Source: Hydractinia symbiolongicarpus (Eukaryota; Cnidaria; Hydrozoa; Anthoathecata; Hydractiniidae). From it: 64,000 nucleotides of DNA. The stretch's first letter is position 1, and each line of letters opens with the position of its first letter. The notes below the pieces were generated by a model that was not told where the DNA came from, searched no databases, and saw nothing but the letters and a program-made list of their open reading frames with translations. This document shows positions 37,141 through 47,940 of this stretch, one piece after another. The position numbers and the translations under genes are program-made. The DNA lies in assembly GCF_029227915.1 (NCBI RefSeq), contig NC_079885.1, forward strand, positions 23,747,001-23,811,000. The letters are read 5' to 3'.

Positions 37141-37164
37141 CTCGTAACGAATTTCAAAAAGATG
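37141..37164 (+). CDS. Putative 24-nt linker exon of the ROR-like gene
   Basis: Acceptor TTTTTTTTAG and donor GTAAGA bound 24 nt in phase 1-1. Joined to the CRD exon (out phase 1) and the kringle exon (in phase 1) it contributes ARNEFQKD without a stop. Its small size makes it less certain; direct CRD-to-kringle splicing is equally in phase. Confidence 0.5.
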
Positions 37165-37822
37165 GTAAGAATGATATTAGTTTATCAAAATTAAAATGAA
37201 AAAATTGCCAAAAATGTTGTTGCTCTTTGTTCGTTAAAATGTGAGAAACTTTAACTTAAATATTTGTAAAATCCAAACCAGATATAATCAGAATATATGG
37301 ATATATGGGCCATTTTGTAATGCTCAAGTTTCTTTCATGCATATCCACGTAACTTAAATCTCTGTTGTTTGAAAAAAATTCTCACAACACGCCTGTTTTT
37401 TTAAAAAAAATAATAAGTTCGTTTCATTAGGCCCATGTTATAAGTTGTGATATGCCGATCCAAACATACAAATTTCAGCCAAACTTCCAAAATTGTGCTA
37501 CTAAAACCAATATCTAGATGTGCTGCACGGCTTGGCTGGACTGCATGAAACCAAATGCCAATCCAGGCTAAAGCATGGGCATCAAGTTCTAAAACCTTAC
37601 AAATTTTAGAATATTTTGTCAAGCCAAGTCAAAACAGAGCGTGATAAGAAATACGGAAAAGTTCGGCACGCACAACTTTTATATCGGCTAAAATAGTAAA
37701 TGCCAAGTACATATGACTGCGGATGCTTTTTGTGAGCGCAAAAGACGGTTCTTCTGCGTATTTTAGAACTCATGAGGTACAATTCACAATAATGTAAGTA
37801 TTATATTTTTTTTATTTTACAG

Positions 37823-38059
37823 ATACATGTGACGGGAATGGTTTTAATTATGCAGGTGATATAAATAAAACAAAATTTAATCAAACCTGTCTGCCGTGGT
37901 CTTCCGCATGTTTTAAACAATACAGTCTGCTAGATATTTCTGGTTTTAACGAAAACGACAATTTTTGTCGAAATCCATCTGGTTACAAGGAGAGACCATG
38001 GTGTTACACTCTACCTAACGGAAAGGGATGGCAGTATTGTGAGGTACCAAAGTGCCCAG
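37823..38059 (+). CDS. Kringle domain exon (ROR-like gene)
   Basis: A symmetrical phase 1-1 exon of 79 codons is bounded by TTTTACAG and GTAGTT, the classic class for shuffled extracellular domains. It encodes one full kringle: CDGNGFNYAGDINKTKFN, CLPWSS, FCRNPSGYKERPWCYTL, WQYCEVPKC, with the six conserved Cys and the RNP...PWCYT and WxYCxVPxC signatures. The order CRD then kringle is that of ROR/MuSK-type receptors. No transmembrane or kinase exon was found before the deiodinase gene, so the product may be soluble, incomplete or misassembled. Its phase allows direct joining to the exon at 42,434. Confidence 0.95.
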
Positions 38060-38365
38060 GTAGTTAAATTTCTTCTCTCGTCATGTTATTTTCTCAAGCT
38101 TGATATGTAATGAAAATTTTCATTATTTGTTAACTTACCGTAAAATTTTACTTCTGATTTGTAACAAAATTCTCAAACAAACGCAACGTGTTGTAAAGAC
38201 TAAATAATCGGTTAGAATTTGAAATCAGCAAGAAGCAGTGTTGCATTTTTGCATTCGGCAATGTTATGTAGAACAATAGACTAGCTTAAGGGGACGGGGG
38301 AGTATATGAGGTGGGCGTATATGAGGTGGCACTTTTTATGCAAAATGCGCTGCGTCATCCACGGC

Positions 38366-38975
38366 TATCAAGGTAATACGCCTTGTTTGTATGTGTGTGC
38401 GCACGTTGAGGCCAAGGGCCAAAAAATACGGGTTTTCTGTCCTGAGTCCGTTAGTCACTCCTTCATAGGTGTGGAAAAGCGGGAATTTTGTTAAGGAACT
38501 CGATCCTTTTGTTATGGCTTTGCAGCGGTTTCTTATTTTTTTGTGACGCTTTTCGAACGCGGTCAATGGTTCAGAACTTTAGATTAAGAATCGAATCCTT
38601 TTACCTCTGTAAGAAAAAATAAACAAAACAGACTGTACAAAAGGACAACAGCTGATTTTTTTGTGCAAACACAACAAGCGAAAGAAGAAAGAGGAAGATT
38701 CATCGAGACAAAGTAAAAACAATGGACTCACTTTTCTATAATTCATTCCTTCAAAATAAATCTTTACAAAAACATTTGGAGAAGAGCACGGTTTTAGAGA
38801 TGCAAACTGCAGGTTTTGGAGAATTTAGTGATCAACCCAATTTTTGTGTCAAGCCTAATAAAATATGTAAAAATAAAATTTTTAGTAATTTAATTTTTAT
38901 GAGTGGGATGTATTTTGAAATTAGCTTAATCAACTAGATTTTTTCCGCAAGACATTCGACTAGTCTAATAATACG
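38366..38975 (+). mobile_element. Helitron remnant
   Basis: AATACGCCTTGTTTGTATGT and the following 400 bases match the Helitron at 30,020-30,500 (GGGAATTTTGTTAAGGAACT, AACATTTGGAGAAGAGCACG). Near 38,970 a decayed CTAG is followed at once by TCTAATAATACGCTAATTTT, a second Helitron 5' end; the same junction occurs near 24,985 in the paralogous segment. Confidence 0.55.
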
Positions 38976-39380
38976 CTAATTTTGGTGTCTTTCTGTAACA
39001 AGGATAGAGAATGTGTTCAATTTCTTTTAAAGTAGCCTTGAAGGATGTCTTTTTCGTTAACTGTTGTAACGCTACAACGCAAACTGACGTCAATAAATTA
39101 CAAACCATTAGTGAAGCTATTGCATTGCAAGTAGAGCCTATTGCACTTTGAAACGAATAAAAATAACTAACATTATATCCACTAGAGGTAACTTTAGGCC
39201 AACTGACTTAGTCAAAAACTCTTAAAATCCTAAGATCACCTTAACCAGCTGAAAAACGAACTTTTTTGTTAGGGGCCAATCAACTAGTGTGTAATAGATA
39301 TATACGTTTTTTAAAACTTCTCATTATTACAACCTTCTATAACACCAGTTTTCCTATATGATTATTATTTTATTACAAAG

Positions 39381-39408
39381 ACGCAGACAAAGCAAGGCAT
39401 GGGTAAAG
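39381..39408 (+). CDS. Putative small exon B2
   Basis: Bounded by ACAAAG and GTATGT, 28 nt, reads TQTKQGMGK in phase 0 to 1. It is the diverged copy of 25,346-25,373. It cannot follow the kringle exon directly (phase 1 entry gives a stop), so it may be skipped or belong to another transcript. Confidence 0.25.
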
Positions 39409-40097
39409 GTATGTGTAATATATTTTATGATTCTCCACGCAACTAGTATACTTGATTCTTTCCTTAACATCTATTTACTGTTATCTAAAGCACTTTTACA
39501 CGGGTGATTCAAACGGCCGTACAATGGAATTTAAGCGCATTTGCCGGGAGTCTGGGGCGAGCTTCCAAAATTTTGTAACAAAGTTGCTGATAAAGGCACA
39601 ACTTCTAATGTCGATAACAGAAATTTTACTCTCGCGTGGCCTTATGTAAATCTATTTAACTAGCATCTAAGGTCTTCAGATGCTGTGGAAAAAATCAAAA
39701 AACAATTTTGTTGTCGTTTCCAAGCGCAACAAACGTAAATAAGACGAGACGGTAAATGTCGAGTCAAAAAGTGACCTAGCTAACAGGTCGGCTATAACGT
39801 TATATAGAGTTTTTCACCTAATCAAACTTATATGTTACGAAAGCCCAAGGATTATACTTTCTATTTTTTAAAGTTCCATACTGCTTTCAGTTTTTTTCTG
39901 AAAAATATTTGTCATCAAAGTTGAACAAAATTCAAATTTTTAAAATGGTGGCACAGACAGGAAAAAAAGCTTATGGTCATGAAATGTGAAACTTTATGTT
40001 TGCAAAAAGCTTTTGACTAAGTTAAAAAATATAATTGGAAAGGCAACGATTAAACTGGTTACATAATATTATTTTTTAGAATAATTATAGCTATAGA

Positions 40098-40583
40098 ATG
40101 GCAGAACATACAGATCTAACCAAACTTTGTCGCATATGTGGAAATATTTTGAATGGAAGAGTTTCCTATCTTGTAAAGGAAAACCTTTCTGGCCTTCAGT
40201 CAGCATTTCAGGAGGACTTTGAGCAAGATGTAAACAAAATACATCCACCAAAATTTTGTAATAAATGTTACTGCACAATGCAAAATTGTAATTTGCGGGG
40301 CACAAAAACATCAAAATGCCCAGTAAGATGGAAAGAAAGCAGTGCATCAAATTTCTCGAAAATTAAATCTAAAGGGGGACGGCCTATAAAATCTAAAAAA
40401 GGTGGAAGGCCGAAAAAAACCATTGAGCCAGAATTGATGACACCCAACGACATTTTAAAGCTAAGTCCGTCTAAGCCTGTACCGACAATTATTGAAAAAT
40501 GCATGACACATTTGGTTGGTATCAAAATTAAACAGTCAAAACTACCGAATCAAACAATTCAATTTGCTACAAAAGGACCACAG
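40098..40583 (+). CDS. Exon 1: RAG1 N-terminal-like zinc domain plus AT-hooks
   Basis: 162 codons from ATG to donor CAG|GTATAT. Residues 10-64 carry LCRICGN (Cys11, Cys14), then FEQDVNKIHPPKFCNKCY (His49, Cys54, Cys57), matching the RAG1 N-terminal block LCRICG...DVxxIHPxxFCxxC. Two GRP AT-hook-like motifs (GRPIK 94-98, GRPKK 103-107) follow, in a basic stretch. Reading on past the donor gives only VYK and a stop, while splicing to 40,714 keeps the frame. It likely provides DNA binding or dimerisation for the transposase. In vertebrate RAG1 this region lies outside the catalytic core. Confidence 0.85.
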
Positions 40584-40713
40584 GTATATAAATAAACATT
40601 TAGAATATACATATTTTTCTGCATTTACCTGAAAATTATTCATATTTCTACTATATATATATATATTATATATCTAACAAAGACTAAAAATAAAAAACAT
40701 TTCTTTATTTTAG

Positions 40714-41533
40714 CCAATAACGGTTACACCGATCAGCATGCCAAGAAAGTTATCAAATGAAAGTAGTAAAAGAAGCTTATCTGATCGGAGCAAAACAGCT
40801 AAAAATATAATCAACATGATTTCAGGAAATTCAAATGATGCATTTGTGAAACAAACAGCTGCGATCATGAAAAAATGTGACAAGGAGCAGCGAAAACAAA
40901 TAATCGCAGAAATCCATCATGTCTCCATTCCAGCTGAGACTGCTGCCGCCATGAAAGCCACCTTGAATTTGCCATGGAACCTTATGCGAAATATTTCCCG
41001 ATGGCTTGCCACTTTTGACATCAAACTTGCATCTGAAAAAACAACAAGACAGGTTGCAGACAAGTGGATAGGGAAAGGGCTTGTTGCTGAGCTAGCTCCT
41101 CTAACTCGAAAATTTAGTAGTAGTAATAAGCAGCTTGTTGTAGATCCCAAGCCTTGGGTATACCTTTACAATGTTGTAGGTCATATATTAAACCGGTTAA
41201 CAGAACTGAGTAAAAATAATCAATTAGTTCATCACTCATTTATACCGGATGATGAAATACATGTTAAAATTGGTGGTGACCATGGTGATAACAGTTTCAA
41301 AATGAGCTATCAAGTGGCAAATATTAGAAACCCTAATCGCAAAGAAAATACGACCATCTTCAGCATATTTGAGGCAAAGGATTCCGTGACAAATTTAAGA
41401 ATCTGCTTAGAAAGATTTAAACCACAAATTAGGATTCTACAAAAACAGAAGTGGAATAATTTGAAGATCCGTCTCTTTATGTATGGAGATTACGAGTATT
41501 TATGTGCTATGTATGGAATTAGTGGGGCAAATG
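40714..41533 (+). CDS. Exon 2: transposase-like domain
   Basis: Acceptor TTTATTTTAG joins in phase 0 (PITVTPISMPRK) and the frame stays open for 273 codons. In the spliced protein, residues about 349-360 read GGDHGDNSFKMS with a candidate catalytic Asp, 381-385 FEAKD, and 420-434 GDYEYLCAMYGISGA. These blocks recur in cnidarian and sponge transposase-like proteins as I recall them, and differ from the vertebrate RAG1 core. A basic helical region precedes them. Exon 2 ends AAT G|GTAATG in phase 1. The catalytic assignment is inference. Confidence 0.8.
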
Positions 41534-41739
41534 GTAATGACATGTTTTATTAAATTAAAATAAATATCAAATTTCACATTAAGGAAAAACAAAAATAGCT
41601 TCAAAAGTTCCTTCTTTGGGCACATATCACTTCAGATTCCTTAAAAAAATTATGTGTATATTATATATCAATAATACAATGTGTCTTATATAAAATAAAA
41701 TCTATCTATAAAATTACCTTAGTGTTTTAAATTTTACAG

Positions 41740-41864
41740 GCCGTCACTGTTGTCTCTGGTGCAGCATAAAGACTGACCAACTTTGCATCCCAAAATTTAT
41801 TCGTGGATCTTTTCCAAAACGTGAAACTGTGAAAAATATGCCTACTTCAAAAGTCATTTTCTGA
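41740..41864 (+). CDS. Exon 3: HCCLWC zinc motif, likely truncated C-terminus
   Basis: Acceptor ATTTTACAG restores the split Gly and gives GRHCCLWCSIKTDQLCIPKF, the expected continuation of YGISGA(N)G in this family. The frame then reaches a stop at 41,862-41,864, giving a 476-residue spliced protein. Family members as recalled run considerably longer, and no further homologous exon was seen before the right inverted repeat, so this copy probably lacks the C-terminal catalytic part. Confidence 0.75.
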
Positions 41865-42433
41865 TTAAAAAAAACTGAAAGCACTTCAAAGTTGTATTTT
41901 TCTCTTAGGGCCATGTGTCCTTGATGTAAAATAACTTTTCTACAGCCCTAGAAAACTCTGAATAACAAGTTAATTACCTTGACGTTAGCAACGTAACGCA
42001 AATAAGCAAAAATCTTGATTTTTTCTTTCATCTACTTGAGTAGTCTTGTTCCTCGTACCTAGCTCCACTACAACAAAAATGTTTCGCTGAGCCTCTTCGT
42101 TGACTTATCACATGTTCGTTTACGGCTAAATTAGATCTATTGGAATATTAGATGGGAGGATAACAATAGATTTAAACTTGCTCTTGGTTTGTTTTGACTA
42201 CGTAGTTTGATGCCGGCCGCCATTATTCCTCCACGGATGTCGTTAAAAACCCGCGCATGCGCTAACTCTTAGATTCCGCTTCGAACCACCCGTGTTAAAA
42301 CTGCCTGTTTAGATTTTTGCCTGTACGAACCTTTTAATAAACCAAACTCGTCAACAAGTAGTGAGAATTAAGTGAAACTACAGCAATTTACCGCAAAATA
42401 TCATTTGATCTGACTTTTTCTCTTTCTATGTAG

Positions 42434-44059
42434 AAATGCGTTGGTTTAAAGACGATAAAAAGGTATTGAACTTATCTATTATCTGCATTTATCAAAGAAC
42501 ATAGTTCTTCATTGTTAAAAAAACACGTAAGTAACCTAGACCACTATCCCCTTTGCTTGGTTTCTTATGAAATTCTTAGAAAATATTCCATGTGTCTGTC
42601 TTATTTTTAAATCCTGTACTCTAGATTGTGAAACACGAATAGAAGAAACCTGGATTGATGATTTCAACACTGCAACGTTCTTTGAAGTTAGAAGCAAAGA
42701 TAATAGTAATTGTATTTTTTAGGATTGCAGATTTCTTAAAAACATTTTAATTTACCTTTCTAAATATTAATGAAATTTTTATTGAAACACTCCCCTTTAT
42801 ATGAACCCTTTCTTTGTATCTGTTCAGATTAGTCCTAGTTATCGAGCAATTTCTTCTTATATTGAAGAAGAACTACTTTGTTCATCACTAACATACTGCC
42901 AAGCAGTGTGCGGGATTCGATCCGCGGTCCCCAGAACTGAGCATTCTCTGTTGAGAATGAAATACGAATGTGCTATGATAAATATTCACCTATGTACAGT
43001 TTTTTCTTATAGATACATAGATTTGCATCAGCATATTACCATCATGTGCTTATAAAGATTTGATATAGTTACCGAGTAATTTTTAATTTGTTCTTATGGA
43101 TAGTTAGTTTTGCCTCAGCATGTTAACACCGCGTGCATGATTATCGACTTTGAGGCCATTACAGATCAAAATAAAGTTTAATTAATCATCCATGATAAAA
43201 AGCTGAGCATTTAAAGAATTGGATGTCAATGGAGCCTATGAAATTTACACAATACCACGTCAAAACTAACATGACATAGGACCTTACAGATATAAAAACA
43301 GTCATTTTCTGAAATCATCGCTTCTAAATAGTTGCTAAAAGTGCGGGAACATACATTAATTAACATTTCCGGCACCATATATAGTTTTACATAAAATACA
43401 GTAATGGACGAAACGTAATATACACCGTCTCCTAATGGCATACCTTTCCAGCGGAAGCTTCGTGACGAGATATTTTGTGAATTTAAGTACGTTGTTACAT
43501 ACTGGTGATTTTGGATATGGACGGACAGAAATTGTAAGATATATTTACTACATACTTGTTATTAGTTCTCTTTTACATTTAAATCGTATAATAATTGCTA
43601 TAGTGACACTCTAAACCATTTGTAATTATTTTTTAAAAAAGTTAAAGAAAGTTGTACATATTATTATAACTGATGATGTCTTGTAGTCAAGACGAAACAT
43701 GTCTTTCAAACTAAACAAGTTTATTAATATTATACAGTACCAAGCTTTTGCCGTAAGCAACACTGTTTTATAGCTCTTTTGTTACTAGTTTTCGAAAGAC
43801 GCGCGCTGTTATCACAATAATCACAATTAAAAAATCTTCTCCACACACGTGCTTTTGCTTATTGTCTTAAACTTGTGTTGTTTACGGCAAATTATACACT
43901 TAACAATCACATTTAAAAGTCTCATTGTAACTTTTTTAGTTAATACCTGAGCATATTGGTTTGAGAGCGAACTATCTTGCTAATTGCTTAAGACAAAGCA
44001 TAGCACCCAGTGTGGCAGCATCCAGTAGAAAAAACAATGACAACACAAATAAACAATGA
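42434..44059 (+). CDS. Putative small exon C2 and terminal exon D2
   Basis: C2 (42,434-42,462) lies between CTATGTAG and GTATTG, phase 1 to 0, reading MRWFKDDKK. D2 (43,940-44,059) starts after CTTTTTTAG in phase 0 and reads LIPEHIGLRANYLANCLRQS and on to a stop after 39 residues. Both are diverged copies of 25,616 and 27,444. The kringle exon leaves in phase 1, so kringle-C2-D2 is a possible 3' end of the ROR-like gene without membrane anchor or kinase. The functional meaning is unknown. Confidence 0.35.
42901..42961 (-). other. tRNA-like remnant in an insertion
   Basis: The minus strand carries GGATCGAATCC, a near-perfect B box with flanking T-stem-like GCGG/CCGC pairing, and an upstream arm-like AGAGAATGCTCAG. 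The surrounding stretch (about 42,850-43,050) is absent from the paralogous copy near 26,630 and is flanked by duplicated TAGTTAYCGAGYAATTT. It may be a tRNA-derived SINE or tRNA relic. Confidence 0.35.
43619..43745 (+). mobile_element. Short Penelope-like 3' tail insertion
   Basis: Copy 1 of the duplication (27,108-27,130) lacks this stretch: ACACTCTA then runs into the shared GTAAGCAACACT. The inserted bases hold only a hammerhead ribozyme and AT-rich flanks, the shape of a strongly 5'-truncated Penelope insertion. Confidence 0.6.
43670..43703 (+). ncRNA. Hammerhead ribozyme
   Basis: CTGATGA, T, stem II GTCTTG-TAGT-CAAGAC (6 bp), GAAA, palindromic ACATGT, then C at the cleavage position. 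All invariant core boxes are present. The sequence differs from the hammerhead at 35,143, so it derives from another Penelope-like copy. Confidence 0.85.
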
Positions 44060-44339
44060 CTATAATAGTCATTCCACTTTTACAGATGGGCAGAAGTTCA
44101 TATCATTCACGCTTGCAACGCAGTGGAATCGTGTTTAAAATCATCGGGCAACTCCTACAACTACGACGCGCGAAATGGGAATGTAGCTTGTGTTTTAGCC
44201 TTTAACGGGGTCGAGGCTACATGCTGAATCATTGGTCGATCTTACGCATTTACGTTTTGTATGTGTATTATCACAAAATAAACACCAAAAAAAACGTGAC
44301 TTCAAATTTTGATTCGGATTCTGTTGGTCTGTGTCTATT

Positions 44340-45540
44340 CATTTTGTTTCTTACGCTATTTTAAACGTGTTTTTTTTAGCTAGCTAGCTATTTATTTTGG
44401 TAGGTACCAACTATTTGCAGTAGCTAGATCCAGTTAGCTACTGCTTATTATTACTTTCTCAAGGTTTTACAGCTAGCTACTAGCTAGCTATCTTGTGTTA
44501 TTTGTAGGTCTTCACGTTTTTGTCTTCTATAACCATTTTATTTTTGTAATATTTGTTTTTTGTATGTTCTAAAATGTTAAGAGAAATATATTGTCACGTT
44601 TTTAGTCACGTACAGATCTTAAACGCACCAGTTTTAGGACTTTTGGCTAGAAACGAAGATTTTGAAGGCTAGCTAGCTAGGGCCTTACTTATTACTAATC
44701 TGTATGGTATAAAGAGATTTTTATCCTACCCAACATTTATTTTTATGTTGATACTGTAGCCATTTAGCAAGCTCCTATCTTTGGCTAAAAAGTGAGAGTA
44801 AAACAATGCAGTTTGGATACTGTAATATTCTTAAGCAATAATTCTTATGCTAAATACAGTTAGCTAGGTAGCTACATCTTTTCTTATTTTCCTGAAAACT
44901 TTTTCTGCAAATAAAATGGCTGAGCAATTGTTTTAGCTGGACAGGTAACGACAGGATGTTTCCTTTGTTTTTATTTAAACCGAAGTTGCAATGAAGTTTT
45001 TTTGGAAAATGGTATTACGCCTCTATACGCCTGTTCAGCTCTGTTTAACTATACTGAGTGCTTAGCCCAGTCTGCTTTATGGTAAACGCTGTTACGCCTT
45101 TGGGCATGTGTCTCGGGAATCACGCCTGTACGGATGTGCAAAAGTGTTTCCCTGGGCTAACCGCTCAGCCCTGTGTCTCCGAGAAAGTTTTTTTTAAAAA
45201 GGTATTATCCATATAAGCTGTTTAACTATACTAAGCTCTCCGCCCGGTGTCCCAATTAATTTCTTAACTTTCACAAAAACTCATTAAGCAAAATAAAATA
45301 ATATTGACTGATTGTTTTTGCTATGACAGAGTCACAAGGGTTTGTAAACTCTATTTTTATTTCACCTATTGTTGCGGGAACTTTATTTTTTTCTTCACTT
45401 GATTTACGACATAATATATACGTTTACTAAAGCGCTCCACCTGATCGGGTGGCACAGTTCACGGCTCTTATTAAGCGCTCCACAGAGTGTTCAACGCTGG
45501 GTCGCTCCCCCGTATTGAGTGGGTGAGGGCTAGGTTTTAT
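44340..45540 (-). repeat. Unclassified repeat, inverted copy of 33.7-34.9 kb
   Basis: The reverse complement follows 33,690-34,870 across most of its length, including the tandem GGGCTAAGC...CAGTATAGTTAAACAGAG units. With its partner it brackets about 9.5 kb containing the kringle exon, Penelope element and RAG1-N-like transposon. GCTAGCTAGC runs border it. Confidence 0.65.
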
Positions 45541-46099
45541 GGCGGGAGTAAGTCTGCCTAAGTCAAATTCCTAACTAAGGGGCTGATTTCAGGGGAAATT
45601 CCAGCCTCAAAAATGACTTTTATGTTGTTGGGAATAAAAAGTTGTTTATCAAGCTCTTTGGAATTTTTTTAAAATCTTTTTTCCTTCTCAAATTAATCAA
45701 GACTTCATATATGCAAAATTCGGGATCTTATTATGTCATAAGTTAGTTCAAAACAATGCTGACATCACATTTCTACATATAATTACGCAAAGATATCATC
45801 AAGAGCATGAGTTCAGACTGCTTAACAGTTTTGTTATTAAGTATGTTTGCTAGGTATCTCAATTAATAATTTGTGCCTTATTACATCATTAATGATGATG
45901 CCGTAAGATCAGCTAGAAATCTTTGCAGCCTAATATCTTGAGAACGAAAAAAAGTTTTCTTAAAATTCTAAAAAAGTTTATAAACAACTTTTTATTCTCT
46001 ACAACATAAAAAAAAATCATTTTTAAGGCAGGAATGCCTTTCAACAATTTTATTTTTCGGAACTAGTTTTTATGACAATAAAAAAGGTGTAGCTACGAA

Positions 46100-47340
46100 A
46101 CTGCATTTTCACCAAGTGTGAGAAACATTTGAATATTTTGTTGTAGCCAACTGTATTTATTTGGCTACTTTTACTTTTTCGCCAGAGGTAGCTAACAGGT
46201 AGCTAGATAGCCCCCAGTTGCAACTTAGTAAAAATCAGATTTGTATGTGGCTAAAAACTAACAAAATATTTACCTTAACATGTAAGAACATAATCCAAAA
46301 TAAACAGCTTTCAGGAGACAAAAACAGACAACGCCACGCAGCTTTCAAAATGGCCGTAATAACACTGCTCTTAGCTTTACAGATTCCTTCGTCGTGGCCA
46401 TGAAAATATTGGATTGTTTTTGAAAGAATCAGGCATCGTGAATGGTATACTACGTGCAAGCGGTCGAAACAAAGTCGGTAAAAATATATCGCATTTGGTA
46501 TCTCGTGCGTATTTTAAAACTTTCGTGTTTTCGTAATAGGACGACACATTAGATATTGACGAAAATTAAAAAAACGGTAGCTAAAACGTAGGCAGAATAA
46601 CAAAACTAAAGTTGGTAGACTTTAAATCTCATTAAAGCAGAATACGGGATAAGATAGAAAAAATTCTAAATGCATCGAGAATTTGATCACCTCTGACTTT
46701 CCATAGCTGATGACAGAGAATGAAAATGTAAACCACAGCTTTAAATATAGAAGATGTAATATATTATTTGCAATGACTGTTTAACCGGTCTTATAACGCC
46801 AAAATCATTTTAGACACTAAAATCATTTGAGAGTTAAATGCTATAAGATTTAGAAATTTAGAGACATGATTTAATAATACAAAAAGTGATAAATTTGACT
46901 CTAATAATGCTACGATTACTGAAGCCGATATAATTACCGTCGCAATGGACTATGGCATGTTTTGTGATTGGTTACTTTGGAAACAAACAGAACCAATCGA
47001 GACACAATTTATCTAGCATGGTGAGTGTTTCAATAATTAGTTAACCAATGTAATTGTGTCATTATTTTAATGTCATTATTGAGAAGAATGATCATAAACA
47101 GCTTATAAATATAGCATTTAAAAATAGACAGGCAGTCTGCGTCCAGACGTACATAAAATACACACGACACATTGAAAATGTTAAATTGATGTGAGACATG
47201 TAGATATAAAAAAGTGACTAAATATTATGCAAGTGCTTTTAAACTAAAAGAGGAAAATTCTCGTAGCACAAAGTATATTCCATTACTTCAGATATTAAAC
47301 TGAAAAAGTTTAGCCCTCTCAGAAACTACAAGACGTGAAG
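46100..47340. other. Gene-free interval with a short repeat
   Basis: 46,140-46,240 matches 34,590-34,700 directly (AGCCAACTGTATTT, AGAGGTAGCTAAC, AGTAAAAATCAGATT). The remainder up to the deiodinase start has no recognised feature. Confidence 0.5.
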
Positions 47341-47348
47341 CTTAGATA

Positions 47349-47852
47349 ATGGATTCAACGATGAAGAATACGTTGATTAAACCATTTATTCAAGCTGGTG
47401 TGGGAATAGTGTTTGGCTTTGGGAAAATGGGAATGCTGCTACCATCAACAAGGAAGATGATACTGGAATATATGCTGAAGATATCGAAGTGCAATAGCAT
47501 TGAGGACTTTGAAGATGGAATGTTCAAAACTCCGATGTACAAGCAATGGGTAAAATTATTTCTGATCAATATGACCAAAACGGTGAGAGTAAATGATATA
47601 GTTATGGACTTTCCAATACTTCAATTGGACAGCTCCAATAACAACAAAGATATAGTTTCCATAAAAACGTCTCTTCATAAAATTCAAAATAAAGGCCGAC
47701 CATTGATTTTAAATTTTGGAAGTTGCACATGACCCCCGTATATGGCGGAATCAAAACGTTTCCATGAAATTTTTAAAAAGTTCAATGGAGATGTAGATTT
47801 CGCTTTTGTGTACATTGAGGAAGCTCATCCTACTGGAACAATGAATTTGAAG
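47349..47852 (+). CDS. DIO: Iodothyronine deiodinase-like selenoprotein, exon 1
   Basis: 168 codons from ATG 47,349 to donor AAG|GTAAAT (phase 0). It reads GRPLILNFGSCT, TGA at 47,730-47,732, PPYMAESKRFHEIFKKF, then FAFVYIEEAHPTGTMNLK. This is the thioredoxin-fold active site of deiodinases, where TGA encodes selenocysteine (residue 128), and VYIEEAHP is the family hallmark. The N-terminus (about residues 8-32) is weakly hydrophobic and may anchor the protein. Deiodinases remove iodine from iodothyronines; the substrate in this animal is unknown. Automated gene callers would split this exon at the TGA. It continues at 56,981. Confidence 0.93.
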
Positions 47853-47940
47853 GTAAATTTAAATTTTATTTCTCATCGTGAAATTTTTAGAGCACAATTT
47901 TTCAATAAGATCAGATCTTTTTCCTAATTACGGTGTTTTT

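Larger units (their letters stand above)
39499..42294 (+). mobile_element. DNA transposon with RAG1-N-like gene (N-RAG-TP-like)
   Basis: The left end reads CACGGGTGATTCAAACGG and the right end, reverse-complemented, CACGGGTGGTTCGAAGCGG. Farther in, both share GGAAT, TAAG and GCGCAT blocks, giving imperfect inverted repeats of roughly 50 bp. The paralogous site at about 25,447-25,460 reads straight through (CTTTTAACCGCTTGTTTAGA), while here CTTTTA precedes the element and TTAAAACTGCCTGTTTAG follows it, so the ends are bracketed. The target duplication is short and imperfect (TTTA/TTAA). CAC-first ends are shared with Transib, Chapaev and V(D)J signal sequences. The element encodes one three-exon gene (40,098-41,864). 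Aplysia N-RAG-TP is the known precedent. Confidence 0.85.
39080..43980. repeat. Ancient segmental duplication, copy 2 of the B/C/D exon block
   Basis: Counterpart of 24,620-27,480. Three insertions relative to copy 1 explain most of the extra length: the transposon at 39,499-42,294, a tRNA-like stretch around 42,850-43,050 and a Penelope tail at about 43,619-43,745. Confidence 0.85.

Noticed and set aside
46700-46725. CTGATGA followed by GAAAA near 46,704
   Set aside because: No stem II can form between the boxes, so it is not a hammerhead.
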